64,000 nucleotides of DNA from Clostridiaceae bacterium (GTDB lineage Bacteria; Bacillota; Clostridia; Lachnospirales; Lachnospiraceae): positions 1 through 64,000 of the forward strand of contig CABIXM010000005.1 of assembly GCA_902362725.1 (NCBI GenBank), read 5' to 3'. Under the pieces are notes generated by a model. The model was not told the origin of the DNA. It searched no databases and worked only from the letters and a program-made list of their open reading frames with translations. Positions 51,888-60,070 of this stretch are shown piece by piece; within the stretch, counting starts at the first letter, position 1; the number at the start of each line of letters is the position of its first letter. Both the position numbers and the translations under genes were made by a program.

Positions 51888-52984
51888 AAATTCGCGAAGA
51901 TCGTTCTCATATGAATATTGATACCAGATGGTTTGAAAAAGGCTATGCCAAAGAAGATGTCCACTCCCTGCGCCTGCAGTCCCTATGCACCGAAGCAGAG
52001 GCCGCAGCCAACAAACAGTTTTATGACAGTCACACCTGCGAAGAATGGGAACAATATATCCGTCAGGCAAGTTTGGAGAGCAGCGCAGCAATGAAACCCG
52101 TCATGGAAGCCATCGCACAGGACTTTGTCTGCTACCAGTATGACGAAAATATCCCTGTGTCCTATGGCAGCGACCGATGGGATCTGTACTTCTGGTGTAA
52201 TCCCTTTAGCGGCGCCGCAGACGCATCCGAACGGGATTTCTCGTACTTCACACTGACCTTTAACGAGCGTCAAACGCTGGAGAAACGGAAAAAAGTCTGT
52301 CAACAGGTACTGGATCTCCTATGCTCACGCTTTCAGGAGCATCCCAATCTCAATGTAGCCGTACAGTATTCCATATGGTTTGACCATCCAAAGATCCACG
52401 ATGCGGTGGAGCGCGCAAAGCCCCGTCTGCATGGCCTGCGCTGTATTCAGGACCAAAAGGAAGGAAAGCTGCTCCTGCAGGACGGTGCCCTGCTCTTCAA
52501 GCCAAAATACGCAAAGAAATATACCCGCACGCTGAGCCAGAGCCAGATTTTGTCCCTTAGTTGGGAACTGGGCGTAGAGGATGGAGAGCCTGATACTGAT
52601 ACTGATGCTGCACCTGTTACCTTGCCTTACAAGAAATTTGGTGCCACGCACCCCATCCAGCTGCAGGTGACTTCCTACCTGAATGGAAACCTTGCCATAC
52701 AAATGGTGACATGGGAAAGCGGTGACCCGGAACCCTGGGCGACTCTCACCGTCAACCTGCCCGGTCAGCGGCAAAAAGACCATGCCTTTATCGACACCAA
52801 TGCCGATTCGGAATTTCCCACCTGGCTCATCCGACATGGTCTGGCTATCCCCACCGGCCGCACCATGCAGAGCGGGTTCTGCACCTATCCCGAATATCGT
52901 TTTCGTGCCAACCGGCTGCAGGAACTGGATCCGGAAGGGTATGCAGGCTACCTGAAAAACTTTGAAAGGCGGTGCAGTGCATGA
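51884..52984 (+). CDS. Two-part protein with C-terminal DUF4313-type domain
   Basis: A 366-residue protein. The N-terminal ~200 residues (GYAKEDVHSLRLQSLCTEAE, then SDRWDLYFWCNPFSG) are a separate domain. Residues ~250-365 match a DUF4313-type domain: PIQLQVTSYLNGNLAIQMV, ATLTVNLPG, AFIDTNADSEFPTWL and AIPTGRTMQSGFCTYPEYRF. The same domain forms the first half of the gene at 53433. Function unknown. Confidence 0.6.
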   Translation: MKIREDRSHMNIDTRWFEKGYAKEDVHSLRLQSLCTEAEAAANKQFYDSHTCEEWEQYIRQASLESSAAMKPVMEAIAQDFVCYQYDENIPVSYGSDRWDLYFWCNPFSGAADASERDFSYFTLTFNERQTLEKRKKVCQQVLDLLCSRFQEHPNLNVAVQYSIWFDHPKIHDAVERAKPRLHGLRCIQDQKEGKLLLQDGALLFKPKYAKKYTRTLSQSQILSLSWELGVEDGEPDTDTDAAPVTLPYKKFGATHPIQLQVTSYLNGNLAIQMVTWESGDPEPWATLTVNLPGQRQKDHAFIDTNADSEFPTWLIRHGLAIPTGRTMQSGFCTYPEYRFRANRLQELDPEGYAGYLKNFERRCSA

Positions 52985-53304
52985 AATATAAGGCAGTTTA
53001 TGATGTACTGAATGAAAGGCGGCAGACAACCCCCGGTTTCTGTTACCATGACCGCAGCGGCTGGCGTGCTTACCCCCAGACCTATATGACCATGCAGCGC
53101 CCTTTATGGATTATCGCTGAAGATGCTGCCACGGGCAGGCGTCTGTGGATCACCCAGGAGGGCACCCGATTTAGCATTTCCATTCGAAGGATGGATGAAC
53201 AGCGGAATAACTATGGCCCTACCTATCGCATTACTTGTGAAAACAGGACAAAGCTGGCTCAGGTTCTGCGCTATCAGTTCGAGTCAAAGATTTTGGCTGT
53301 GTAG
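52981..53304 (+). CDS. Small protein homologous to the C-terminal half of the 53433 gene product
   Basis: A 107-residue protein coupled to the previous gene (ATGA). SGWRAYPQ, PLWIIAEDAATGRRLWITQEG and the following beta-strands align with SGWRCLDG, PLWIEASDPSHGRKFIFTQKG in the gene at 53433. The two-gene pair 51884/52981 thus corresponds to the single fused gene downstream. Confidence 0.55.
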   Translation: MKYKAVYDVLNERRQTTPGFCYHDRSGWRAYPQTYMTMQRPLWIIAEDAATGRRLWITQEGTRFSISIRRMDEQRNNYGPTYRITCENRTKLAQVLRYQFESKILAV

Positions 53305-53313
53305 CTGACGATG

Positions 53314-53410
53314 ACCAGAGAGGAACTGCATTCCTCTCCCTGCTCCGGTTTCCTTGTCCGGAACACACACCAACAAGCACCGGCAATCTGCATTTTTGCA
53401 GGCGGCCGGT
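53314..53410 (+). other. Two RNA hairpins between DUF4313-type genes
   Basis: GAGAGGAA/TTCCTCTC (from 53314) and ACCGGC-CTGCA/TGCAG-GCCGGT (53379-53410) fold strongly. The second ends 22 nt before the ATG of the next gene. There is no T-run, so they may act as mRNA stability or translational elements. Confidence 0.45.
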
Positions 53411-53432
53411 ACTTCTTTGGAGGAAAACGCTT

Positions 53433-54140
53433 ATGAATACTCTCGCATTTACGCTGGGCGAACACCGAGCCCAGCTTACTTTGAAAATCAGTACATATCC
53501 CAACGGCAATCTCGCCATCAAGCTTTATGAAAAGGATCATGGCATCCTGATTTTGTGGGAAACCCTTACCACCAACTTAACCGGAATCCGGCCCGACCAC
53601 TGCGCTTTCATCAATATAAAAGCCGCAGACGAACTTTTTCCGGCCTGGCTGTCAGACAATCACCTTGCGGAACCCACTGGACAAATTCTTGAATCGGATG
53701 GCTGTCTTTACCCTGAATACCTGTTTTATGGCAAAGAACTGGATGCCCTGGATCATGAGGGGCACACCCTCTACATCCGGCATCAGAAAGGCGAACTGGG
53801 GTGCCACTTTGAGCGGCTGTATATTGCCCTGCGCAGACTGGCGCGGGAAATCAACGGGTTCAGCTACACCGATTACAGCGGCTGGCGGTGTCTGGATGGG
53901 AGTTCCTCCACCCTGCCCCTCTGGATTGAGGCATCTGATCCTTCTCATGGCCGCAAATTCATCTTCACACAGAAAGGTCCCGCACTCCAGACTATCATCC
54001 GCTATGCCGATGGTACGGAGAAGCAGTGCATCTATCGGCGCAAAGAGGACATGGCAGGCGATCTGATGACCATGTTCCAGGATGAGCTGCGTGTTTACCC
54101 TCCCTGGTCTGAAGACCGAAGGAAACGGTACGAATATTAA
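53433..54140 (+). CDS. DUF4313-type fusion protein
   Basis: A 235-residue protein. Its first ~110 residues are a DUF4313-type domain (LKISTYPNGNLAIKLYEK, TTNLTGIRPDHCAFI, AEPTGQILESDGCLYPEYLF). Residues ~140-230 match the small protein encoded at 52981. It therefore fuses in one gene what is split over two genes just upstream. TTTGGAGG precedes the ATG. Function unknown. Confidence 0.6.
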   Translation: MNTLAFTLGEHRAQLTLKISTYPNGNLAIKLYEKDHGILILWETLTTNLTGIRPDHCAFINIKAADELFPAWLSDNHLAEPTGQILESDGCLYPEYLFYGKELDALDHEGHTLYIRHQKGELGCHFERLYIALRRLAREINGFSYTDYSGWRCLDGSSSTLPLWIEASDPSHGRKFIFTQKGPALQTIIRYADGTEKQCIYRRKEDMAGDLMTMFQDELRVYPPWSEDRRKRYEY

Positions 54141-54166
54141 ACACGATAAAATAGGAGGACATCATC

Positions 54167-54823
54167 ATGAAGATCCGTATCTATCCCAAATCCCTGTTGG
54201 AAACCATGTGGCAGCAGGACAAACTGCTGTTTACCCCAGAGGCGGAGCAACCACCCCTGTGTCTTCGGTGTGGTCAGCCGCTGGATTGCAGGCTGGTCAT
54301 CAACGCCCTGAGCCGCTATGCAGATGTCCATATCTGCGAGGCGTGCGGTATGGATGAAGCCCTGCGTGATGCCAACCGTTGCCCACTCCCTCTAACAGAA
54401 TGGGCAGCTGTCAAAAACGGTTTGAGCCAGCAGTAGACCGACTTTGAAAATCCGTTGCTGACTACTTCCTGCACCTTTGAAGATCTGTTTCAGCAGGGCT
54501 CCCGTCCTGCCAGCGAGATAGCCTATTCCCGTTCTGATTATGACGGATGGAAATGGTGGACCACCTGGCATCAGTGCCAAAAGGATACGCCTGTTCTGGA
54601 AGTTGCCCGTGAAATTGATGCTTTCCAGAATGCGCTGTTCCAACTGCCGGAGTTTCTGAATTTGGATACCCTGACACGGTTCTGCCGAGGGTACGCCCAG
54701 CCCACCAGCGAGCCCACCGAATTCAATTTGTATTCGGAAACTGCCCACTTTTATATCTGGCTGCGGTTAGTCACCCGGCATCGAGATTATAATGCCTATG
54801 TGCATTACTATCTGAAAGGTTAA
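54167..54823 (+). pseudogene. Gene interrupted by an in-frame amber (TAG) codon
   Basis: The first part (54167-54436, 89 residues) holds a CxxC pair (LCLRCGQP and ICEACGMDEA) and has AGGAGG upstream. It stops at TAG in CAG-CAG-TAG-ACC. The same frame continues for 128 more codons (54437-54823), coding-like throughout (SRSDYDGWKWWTTWHQCQ, then FNLYSETAHFYIWLRLVTRH), with no good internal start. A single CAG-to-TAG change explains it, giving a nonsense mutant or, less likely, a read-through gene. No family recognised. Confidence 0.6.
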
Positions 54824-55179
54824 AAATTTACAACGCACCGGATACAGTATGCCTATCGGCTCTGTATTCGGTGCGTTTTTCTCTCTTTATATACCGCACC
54901 ATAATCATATCCAAAATATTTATGAAAAATTAGATGCCACAAATTCTATTGAGGGATAAAACAAAGCTATTATTTTAGGATACATTAGCCCCTTACTGTA
55001 ACCCAGTGATAAAAAACGTCGGCGAAAAGGTGTCAAATCCTCCACATCTGTCTCTCCTTTTTTGTCCGTTTTCCCGCATTTAGAACCTCGTTTTGAGGGG
55101 AACAGGATAACTTTATCTAGCCGACCATGCGGAAAAACCTTTGATTTCCGTGGACTTTTACCGTCCTAAATGCGTAGAC
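54824..55179. other. Intergenic region with nested inverted repeats
   Basis: No gene is seen. CGCATTTAG (55075-55083) and CTAAATGCG (55166-55174) are perfect 9-bp inverted arms about 80 bp apart. Inside lie CCTC-GTTTT-GAGG, GATAA-CT-TTATC and GGAAA/TTTCC hairpins, and ATGCGG (55127-55132) that can also pair with CCGCAT (55074-55079). This could be an old element end, a recombination or transfer site, or a structured RNA; nothing decides between them. Confidence 0.5.
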
Positions 55180-55208
55180 TTGACTTTTGGGGACTTTCTA
55201 ACTATAAT
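55180..55208 (+). promoter_or_regulatory. Sigma-A promoter of the thiamine operon
   Basis: TTGACT (55180-55185) and TATAAT (55203-55208) with a 17-bp spacer, starting transcription a few bases before the first TPP riboswitch. Confidence 0.88.
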
Positions 55209-55215
55209 GATATTC

Positions 55216-55299
55216 AAGCAGGGGGACTACCTTGTAGTTGAGAAGGTTAAAACCTGACCCTTTGAACCTGTTGGCTAATACCAACGCAGGGAGCTAAAG
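55216..55299 (+). promoter_or_regulatory. TPP riboswitch, first of two
   Basis: The conserved THI-box is clear: TTGAGA in the pyrimidine-sensing arm, CCCTTTGAACCTG, GGCTAATACC and CGCAGGGAG. It binds thiamine pyrophosphate and here should promote termination at the hairpin at 55320-55352, lowering expression of tenA-thiD-thiE when thiamine is plentiful. Confidence 0.92.
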
Positions 55300-55319
55300 A
55301 ATACAGATTCGTATTTTTT

Positions 55320-55352
55320 GGACATTCTCTGTTTTGGGAATGTCCTTTTTTA
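55320..55352 (+). terminator. Expression-platform terminator of the first TPP riboswitch
   Basis: GGACATTC pairs with GAATGTCC, followed by seven T. Its presence before the second aptamer gives two successive termination decisions. Confidence 0.88.
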
Positions 55353-55374
55353 ATTGAATAAGATATGATATGTG

Positions 55375-55455
55375 TTTGCGAGGGAACTGAACAAGTTGAA
55401 AAAGGTAAGACCTGACCTCTGGACCTGTCGGCTAATACCGGCGTAGGGAAGCAAT
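55375..55455 (+). promoter_or_regulatory. TPP riboswitch, second of two
   Basis: A second THI-box: TTGAAA, GACCTCTGGACCTG, GGCTAATACC and GGCGTAGGGAAG. It differs from the first and from consensus by TGAAA in place of TGAGA in the HMP-contacting strand and CTCTGG in place of CTTTGA, so its affinity may differ. Tandem TPP riboswitches are known upstream of Bacillus anthracis tenA. Confidence 0.88.
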
Positions 55456-55480
55456 TTCTTACGCTCGTATTGCGTCTGAA

Positions 55481-55516
55481 AGAGCTTCTAATTGTTTTAG
55501 AGGCTCTATTTTTTTA
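55481..55516 (+). terminator. Expression-platform terminator of the second TPP riboswitch
   Basis: AGAGCTTCTAA pairs with TTAGAGGCTCT (one G-U), then an A and seven T, ending 18 nt before the tenA start. Confidence 0.88.
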
Positions 55517-55533
55517 TCTTAGGAGGATCAAAC

Positions 55534-56208
55534 ATGGCATTTATGAAAGACATCTTAACCCACAACATTCCCATTTGGGAAGAATGTGCAGCTACCCCAT
55601 TTGTGCAGGAAGTGCAAACTGGAAAGCTACCTCTTGAAAAATTCAAAAGATATATGATTCAGGATAGTATCTATCTGAAAAACTATGCCCGTATATACGG
55701 CAAGGCAATTTTTCATGCTGATACATTAAGAGAAATTCAGCTTTACTATTCCATGCTGAATTTTGTAAATGATACGGAATCAGAAGTGCGCCTGGATTAT
55801 CTAAAGCAATTTTGCATGACGGATAATGATATTGAACTGATCGCTCCTCTGCCTGAAAATCAAAATTACATTGATTTCATGTTTGAGATTGCGTCACATG
55901 GAAAGAATGAAGAAATTTTAATGGCGGTTCTTCCCTGTATGCTAAGTTACAGCTATATATTCCGAAAATTGGCGGCTGTTCCTACAAGCAGACAGTCAAG
56001 ATATTGGGACTTTATCAAAGATTATGCGGATGAACAATATGCAGAAAGCTGCAAAGAATGGTCTGCTTTTGCAGAGCATAAATGTGCCGGGTTATCAGTA
56101 GCAAATAAAAAGTATCTGGCTGATATTTTTGAAAAAGCAAGTTTGTTAGAGCTTGCTTTTTGGAAGATGGCCTATCGGAACGAGAGAATGGAGGAAAATG
56201 CAAAATGA
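55534..56208 (+). CDS. tenA: TenA thiaminase II / aminopyrimidine aminohydrolase
   Basis: A 224-residue TenA/THI-4 protein. The family's catalytic cysteine lies in LPCMLSYSYIF, and acidic and aromatic pocket residues are present (YMIQDSIYLKNYARIYG). TenA salvages the pyrimidine half of degraded thiamine by releasing HMP from aminopyrimidines. First gene after the tandem TPP riboswitches, with AGGAGG upstream; ATGA overlap with thiD. Confidence 0.92.
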   Translation: MAFMKDILTHNIPIWEECAATPFVQEVQTGKLPLEKFKRYMIQDSIYLKNYARIYGKAIFHADTLREIQLYYSMLNFVNDTESEVRLDYLKQFCMTDNDIELIAPLPENQNYIDFMFEIASHGKNEEILMAVLPCMLSYSYIFRKLAAVPTSRQSRYWDFIKDYADEQYAESCKEWSAFAEHKCAGLSVANKKYLADIFEKASLLELAFWKMAYRNERMEENAK

Positions 56209-57008
56209 AAAAAGTATTGTCCATTGCCGGATCAGATTGCAGCGGAGGTGCAGGTATTCAGGCTGATTTGAAAACTTTTTCTGCTCACGGCGTATTTGGA
56301 ATGAGTGTTATTGTTTCTGTTGTTGCAGAGAACACCAGCCGCGTTATCGACATCCAAGATATTACCCCGGATATGATTGCAAAACAGATTGATGCCGTGT
56401 TTGAAGATATTGAAGTGAACGCAGTAAAGATTGGTATGCTTTCTACGCCAGAATGTATGAAAGCAGTGGCAATGAAACTATTACAATATAAGCCACAAAA
56501 TATTGTAATCGACCCGGTTATGTATGCCAAAAATGGCTGCCCATTGATGAATCCTGCGGCGGTTTCCACCTTGATAGACACTGTAATTCCACTGGCCGAT
56601 GTGCTTACTCCAAATATTCCAGAGGCAGAGAAAATAGCGGATATGCAGATTTCCACAGTTTCAGATATGGAGGCTGCCGCAAGAAAAATATATGCCATGG
56701 GTTGTAAGGCGATTGTTGTCAAGGGCGGACATCATATAGGAAATGCCGTTGATGTCCTATTTGATGGAGAAAATTTCCACCACTTTGAAACAGCCCGCAT
56801 TGATACGAAAAATACTCATGGGACAGGCTGTACCTTTTCTTCTGCAATCGCTTCCCAGCTTGCAAAGGGAAAAAGTATTCCGCTTGCTGTCGAAGCGGCA
56901 AAGGCTTATGTCACAACGGCAATCGAACACTCCCTTGCGATTGGAAAAGGCTGTGGCCCGACGCACCATTTCTACGAATTGTATCAGCATGGTTTATCTA
57001 AAGAATAG
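56205..57008 (+). CDS. thiD: ThiD hydroxymethylpyrimidine (phosphate) kinase
   Basis: A 267-residue ribokinase-fold kinase with the typical start [20 protein letters not shown] and the C-terminal anion-hole motif [13 protein letters not shown]. It converts HMP to HMP-P and HMP-PP for thiamine coupling. The ATG at 56205 overlaps the tenA stop. Confidence 0.94.
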   Translation: MKKVLSIAGSDCSGGAGIQADLKTFSAHGVFGMSVIVSVVAENTSRVIDIQDITPDMIAKQIDAVFEDIEVNAVKIGMLSTPECMKAVAMKLLQYKPQNIVIDPVMYAKNGCPLMNPAAVSTLIDTVIPLADVLTPNIPEAEKIADMQISTVSDMEAAARKIYAMGCKAIVVKGGHHIGNAVDVLFDGENFHHFETARIDTKNTHGTGCTFSSAIASQLAKGKSIPLAVEAAKAYVTTAIEHSLAIGKGCGPTHHFYELYQHGLSKE

Positions 57009-57019
57009 GCAGGTGCAAA

Positions 57020-57661
57020 ATGAACTTTGATTATACACTTTATCTTGTTACTGATCGTCAACTAATGAGCTGCGATAGCCTGACAGAAGCGGTGGAACAG
57101 GCAATTTTAGGAGGCTGCACAATGATACAACTCCGAGAAAAAGAATTGCCTTCATTGGAATTTTATAATCAGGCGGTTGCCGTGAAACAGGTTACGGAGA
57201 GATACCATATTCCCCTTATCATAAACGACCGGATAGATATTGCAATGGCTGTGCAGGCTGCGGGAGTACATATTGGACAACATGATTTACCTGCGGCTAC
57301 CGTCCGCAAAGTAATTGGGGAAAATATGCTGTTGGGGGTATCTGCTTCTTCCATTGCAGAAGCAATACAAGCACAGCAGGATGGTGCGGATTATTTGGGA
57401 GTTGGCGCAATGTTCCCTACTGGAACTAAAACCGACGCTGAATCTGTATCAATGGAGGAATTACAGAAAATCCGCACAGCCGTTTCTTTGCCGATAGTTG
57501 TTATTGGCGGTATCAATAAAGGAAATGCAGGGCGTTTCAAGCCCATGGGAATTGACGGACTGGCTGTTGTATCTGCCATCATAGCGCAGTCCGATATAAA
57601 AGCTGCTGCTGCGGAACTGAAAGATTTATTTTGCGGAAAGGAAAAGAAACATGGATTTTAA
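57020..57661 (+). CDS. thiE: ThiE thiamine-phosphate synthase
   Basis: A 213-residue TIM-barrel enzyme with [32 protein letters not shown] and [14 protein letters not shown] (pyrophosphate-binding loop). It joins HMP-PP and thiazole phosphate to thiamine phosphate. No thiazole synthesis (thiG/H) or thiM gene lies nearby, so thiazole phosphate must come from elsewhere. It overlaps the HAD gene by 11 nt. Confidence 0.94.
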   Translation: MNFDYTLYLVTDRQLMSCDSLTEAVEQAILGGCTMIQLREKELPSLEFYNQAVAVKQVTERYHIPLIINDRIDIAMAVQAAGVHIGQHDLPAATVRKVIGENMLLGVSASSIAEAIQAQQDGADYLGVGAMFPTGTKTDAESVSMEELQKIRTAVSLPIVVIGGINKGNAGRFKPMGIDGLAVVSAIIAQSDIKAAAAELKDLFCGKEKKHGF

Positions 57662-58307
57662 TGCGGCAATCTTTGATTTAGATGGAACAATTCTGGATTC
57701 AATGGATGTATGGGAGCATATAGATATTCAGTTTTTGAAAAAGAGAAATCTTCCTGTCCCAGATAATTATGTAACTGAAATATGTGCAAGGAGTTTTGAG
57801 GAAGCCGCACAATATACCATTGATCTTTTTGGATTGCAGGAAACGGTAGAGGGAATTATTGAGGAATGGAATAATATGGCGGTCGAGGAATACAGGAACC
57901 ATGTCGGTCTGCTGCCCTATGCCCTTGATTATCTTCTGCGCTTAAAAGAACATGGAATAAAACTTGCAGTTGCTACGGGGTTGCCGGAAAATCTCTATAT
58001 TCCATGCTTAAAGAACAATTCTATTTTAGAATTATTTGACGCTCTATGTTCAACAGATGAGGTTCAGCGGGGAAAAGAATATTCGGATGTCTTTGAATTG
58101 GCCGCAAGAAAATTAGGGGTTGCACCTGAACACTGTATTGTGTTTGATGATGTGCTTCCAGCAATTAAAAGCGCAAAGGCAGCCCGTATGTTAGCAGGTG
58201 GGATTTATGATAAGTATTCCGCAGATCAGCGTACAGAAATAGAAAGGATTGCGGATATTTACTTACTTGATTTCCGGCAAGCACCGATCCCACACAAAGA
58301 GGTATGA
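57651..58307 (+). CDS. HAD-superfamily phosphatase of the thiamine operon
   Basis: A 218-residue HAD hydrolase (motif [11 protein letters not shown], motif [10 protein letters not shown], motif [18 protein letters not shown]). Within a thi operon, a thiamine-phosphate phosphatase or damage-control role is likely by context; generic beta-phosphoglucomutase-like annotation is the alternative. Start and stop overlap both neighbours. Confidence 0.82.
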   Translation: MDFNAAIFDLDGTILDSMDVWEHIDIQFLKKRNLPVPDNYVTEICARSFEEAAQYTIDLFGLQETVEGIIEEWNNMAVEEYRNHVGLLPYALDYLLRLKEHGIKLAVATGLPENLYIPCLKNNSILELFDALCSTDEVQRGKEYSDVFELAARKLGVAPEHCIVFDDVLPAIKSAKAARMLAGGIYDKYSADQRTEIERIADIYLLDFRQAPIPHKEV

Positions 58308-58795
58308 AAATGGAAAAATGGGATTTATATAATGCAAAACGGGAAAAGTCTGGAATAGCAGTGTGCCGTGGAGAAATCATACCCAAAGGGCTGTATCATT
58401 TATCTGTGAGTGTATGGATTGTCAACCAGCAGGGGCAGTATCTTTTATCACAGCGGCATCCGAAAAAGCAATACCCTCTTTATTGGGAATGTACGGGTGG
58501 TTCTGTACTTTCCGGGGAAACCAGTTTGCAAGGAGCAATCCGAGAGGTAAAAGAAGAATTAGGAATACTGCTTACTCCCGGAAGTGAAAAATTGATTTAT
58601 CAGACCAGACGGGAAAATGTGCAGGATTTTTACGATGTTTGGCTATTTCATAAGGATATAAAGATTGAAGAAATGCGTTTACAGGAAACAGAAGTTGTGG
58701 ATGTTCAATGGGTAAATCCAGATAAGTTATTTAAGATGTTTCGCCTGAAACAACTGCACCCTCTGATTACCTATGTGGAACAACTAATAGGCTGA
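58304..58795 (+). CDS. NUDIX hydrolase of the thiamine operon
   Basis: A 163-residue NUDIX protein (Nudix box GGSVLSGETSLQGAIREVKE continuing ELGI). IDI-like sequence YPLYWECTGGS is typical of the YfcD group. NUDIX enzymes that remove damaged thiamine diphosphate are known in other organisms, so a housekeeping role for thiamine is plausible; the substrate is not shown. ATGA overlap with the HAD gene. Confidence 0.82.
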   Translation: MKMEKWDLYNAKREKSGIAVCRGEIIPKGLYHLSVSVWIVNQQGQYLLSQRHPKKQYPLYWECTGGSVLSGETSLQGAIREVKEELGILLTPGSEKLIYQTRRENVQDFYDVWLFHKDIKIEEMRLQETEVVDVQWVNPDKLFKMFRLKQLHPLITYVEQLIG

Positions 58796-59004
58796 AAAAT
58801 GCCAGATGTTAAGGTACCAAAGTCTCTGTTGTCTAACACGCTTTTATTGCACAAGAAATCAAATAGGATCCATGTTATTTAGTTCCATATGAAATCAAAC
58901 AAATTGTGGAAATCACTTATATAAATTATCCTTGCATTTTATATTCTATATTTCCATGAAGTTTGGTTGTCTCAAAGTGTGTAAGGAGAAAGGATGTGAG
59001 CAAA

Positions 59005-59430
59005 ATGGGTAAACTTCTGATTCTGTCCATTCCTGATCATGAAGAACATATAATCAACAAAATTATGGAGCTTATTGCGGATGAGCCAGAGTTTATCCAC
59101 CTTGCACCATCTCCACCGCAGTCTGCACTTTCCTTCCCTGGTCTTGAAATTCGGCTAAAGGAACAAACCGTATATTGCAACGGTACCCTCATCGCTTTGA
59201 CTTACCATGAATTTGCAGTCCTTACATATCTGGCTCGTCATCCTGGCTGGGTATTCTCAGCCAGCCAGATTTATGAGGCCGTATGGGATAAAGACGGTGA
59301 ACACTGCGGTACTGCAGTTGCCAGCGTCATCGGTCAGATCCGTCGCAAGCTGACGCCAGACACGCCGAAGGGCGGTTATATCCGCACCGTACTGGGCAGT
59401 GGGTATAAATTTAACAGTTCTCCTTTTTAA
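59005..59430 (+). CDS. Receiver-less OmpR-type winged-helix regulator, copy 1
   Basis: A 141-residue protein. A ~55-residue N-terminus (MGKLLILSIPDHEEHIINKI) replaces the usual receiver domain, followed by an OmpR/PhoB DNA-binding domain (LTYHEFAVLTYLARHPGWVF, then ASVIGQIRRKLTPDTP, then GYIRTVLGSGYKF). It is clearly paralogous to the gene at 63370-63804. Without a phospho-acceptor it must be controlled otherwise. The ATG at 59005 (AAGGATG upstream) matches the start of its paralogue. Confidence 0.8.
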   Translation: MGKLLILSIPDHEEHIINKIMELIADEPEFIHLAPSPPQSALSFPGLEIRLKEQTVYCNGTLIALTYHEFAVLTYLARHPGWVFSASQIYEAVWDKDGEHCGTAVASVIGQIRRKLTPDTPKGGYIRTVLGSGYKFNSSPF

Positions 59431-59486
59431 GTCAGTAAGAAAGGCTCCGAGGCCGTAATGATCTCGGAGCCTTTCTCATTGACTTA
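59428..59486. terminator. Bidirectional terminator
   Basis: GAAAGGCTCCGAG and CTCGGAGCCTTTC form a perfect 13-bp stem, extended by TAAGTCA/TGACTTA. It separates convergent genes, and the stem sits between their stop codons. Confidence 0.88.
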
Positions 59487-59666
59487 AATCCTAAACAGGC
59501 TGATTGCCTTCAGTAAAATAATGCTCAATTCCTGGTATAAATCTTCATCAAGTACGCCATCAATAATGGCATACTTGAGTAGCAATGGCCGGTACATCTG
59601 TAAGATTGCCGTAATGGCATCCTCGTTGCCAGCCTTGGCGCTGAGAAGCAGACATTCAAAATTCAT
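59484..59666 (-). CDS. Conjugative-transposon-type helix-turn-helix protein
   Basis: A 60-residue protein (MNFECLLLSAKAGNEDAITA, then YRPLLLKYAIIDGVLDEDLY) of the small HTH_16-type family found next to sigma-like genes in Tn916-related elements. It overlaps the sigma gene by four bases. It probably acts with that sigma factor on element genes. Confidence 0.78.
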   Translation of the reverse strand: MNFECLLLSAKAGNEDAITAILQMYRPLLLKYAIIDGVLDEDLYQELSIILLKAISLFRI

Positions 59667-60070
59667 TTTTTGTCACCTCCTTCAATGCACTTTCTGATTT
59701 TCTGAATCGTCCTGTAGTAAAGTGCCGCTGCCCCTTTATAGGACAGCCCAAACTTTAGTCCCAGCGTCTCAAAATCTTCTTCCTCCAGCGTTCGAGCCAG
59801 AAATATCTGGCGTTCCCGTTCATTGAGTTTCTGCAACGCCTCCAGAAGCACTCCATTCTCAATGACATCCATAAGCGGCAATCTGTCCAAGACCACTTCC
59901 TCTGAGCTGGGTTCGGATTCATAGACCGCTTCTACAGCACTCTCTATACTGTTGCGCTTATAGAGCTGGATCAAATAATCTTTTCTGCGGCGTTTGACCG
60001 CCGAAACTAAATATGCTGTAAACCTGAATTGCAGGTCATCTTCTGCCTGCCCATTGTTCCGTTGCCACAT
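59663..60070 (-). CDS. Sigma-70-family factor (Tn916-type)
   Basis: A 135-residue sigma-like protein with FTAYLVSAVKRRRKDYL near the start and a region-4 helix-turn-helix (LNERERQIFLARTLEEEDFE, then LGLKFGLSYKGAAALYYRTI). The ATG at 60070 has TTTGGAGG upstream; a longer frame to 60229 has no site. Third sigma factor in the window. Confidence 0.8.
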   Translation of the reverse strand: MWQRNNGQAEDDLQFRFTAYLVSAVKRRRKDYLIQLYKRNSIESAVEAVYESEPSSEEVVLDRLPLMDVIENGVLLEALQKLNERERQIFLARTLEEEDFETLGLKFGLSYKGAAALYYRTIQKIRKCIEGGDKK

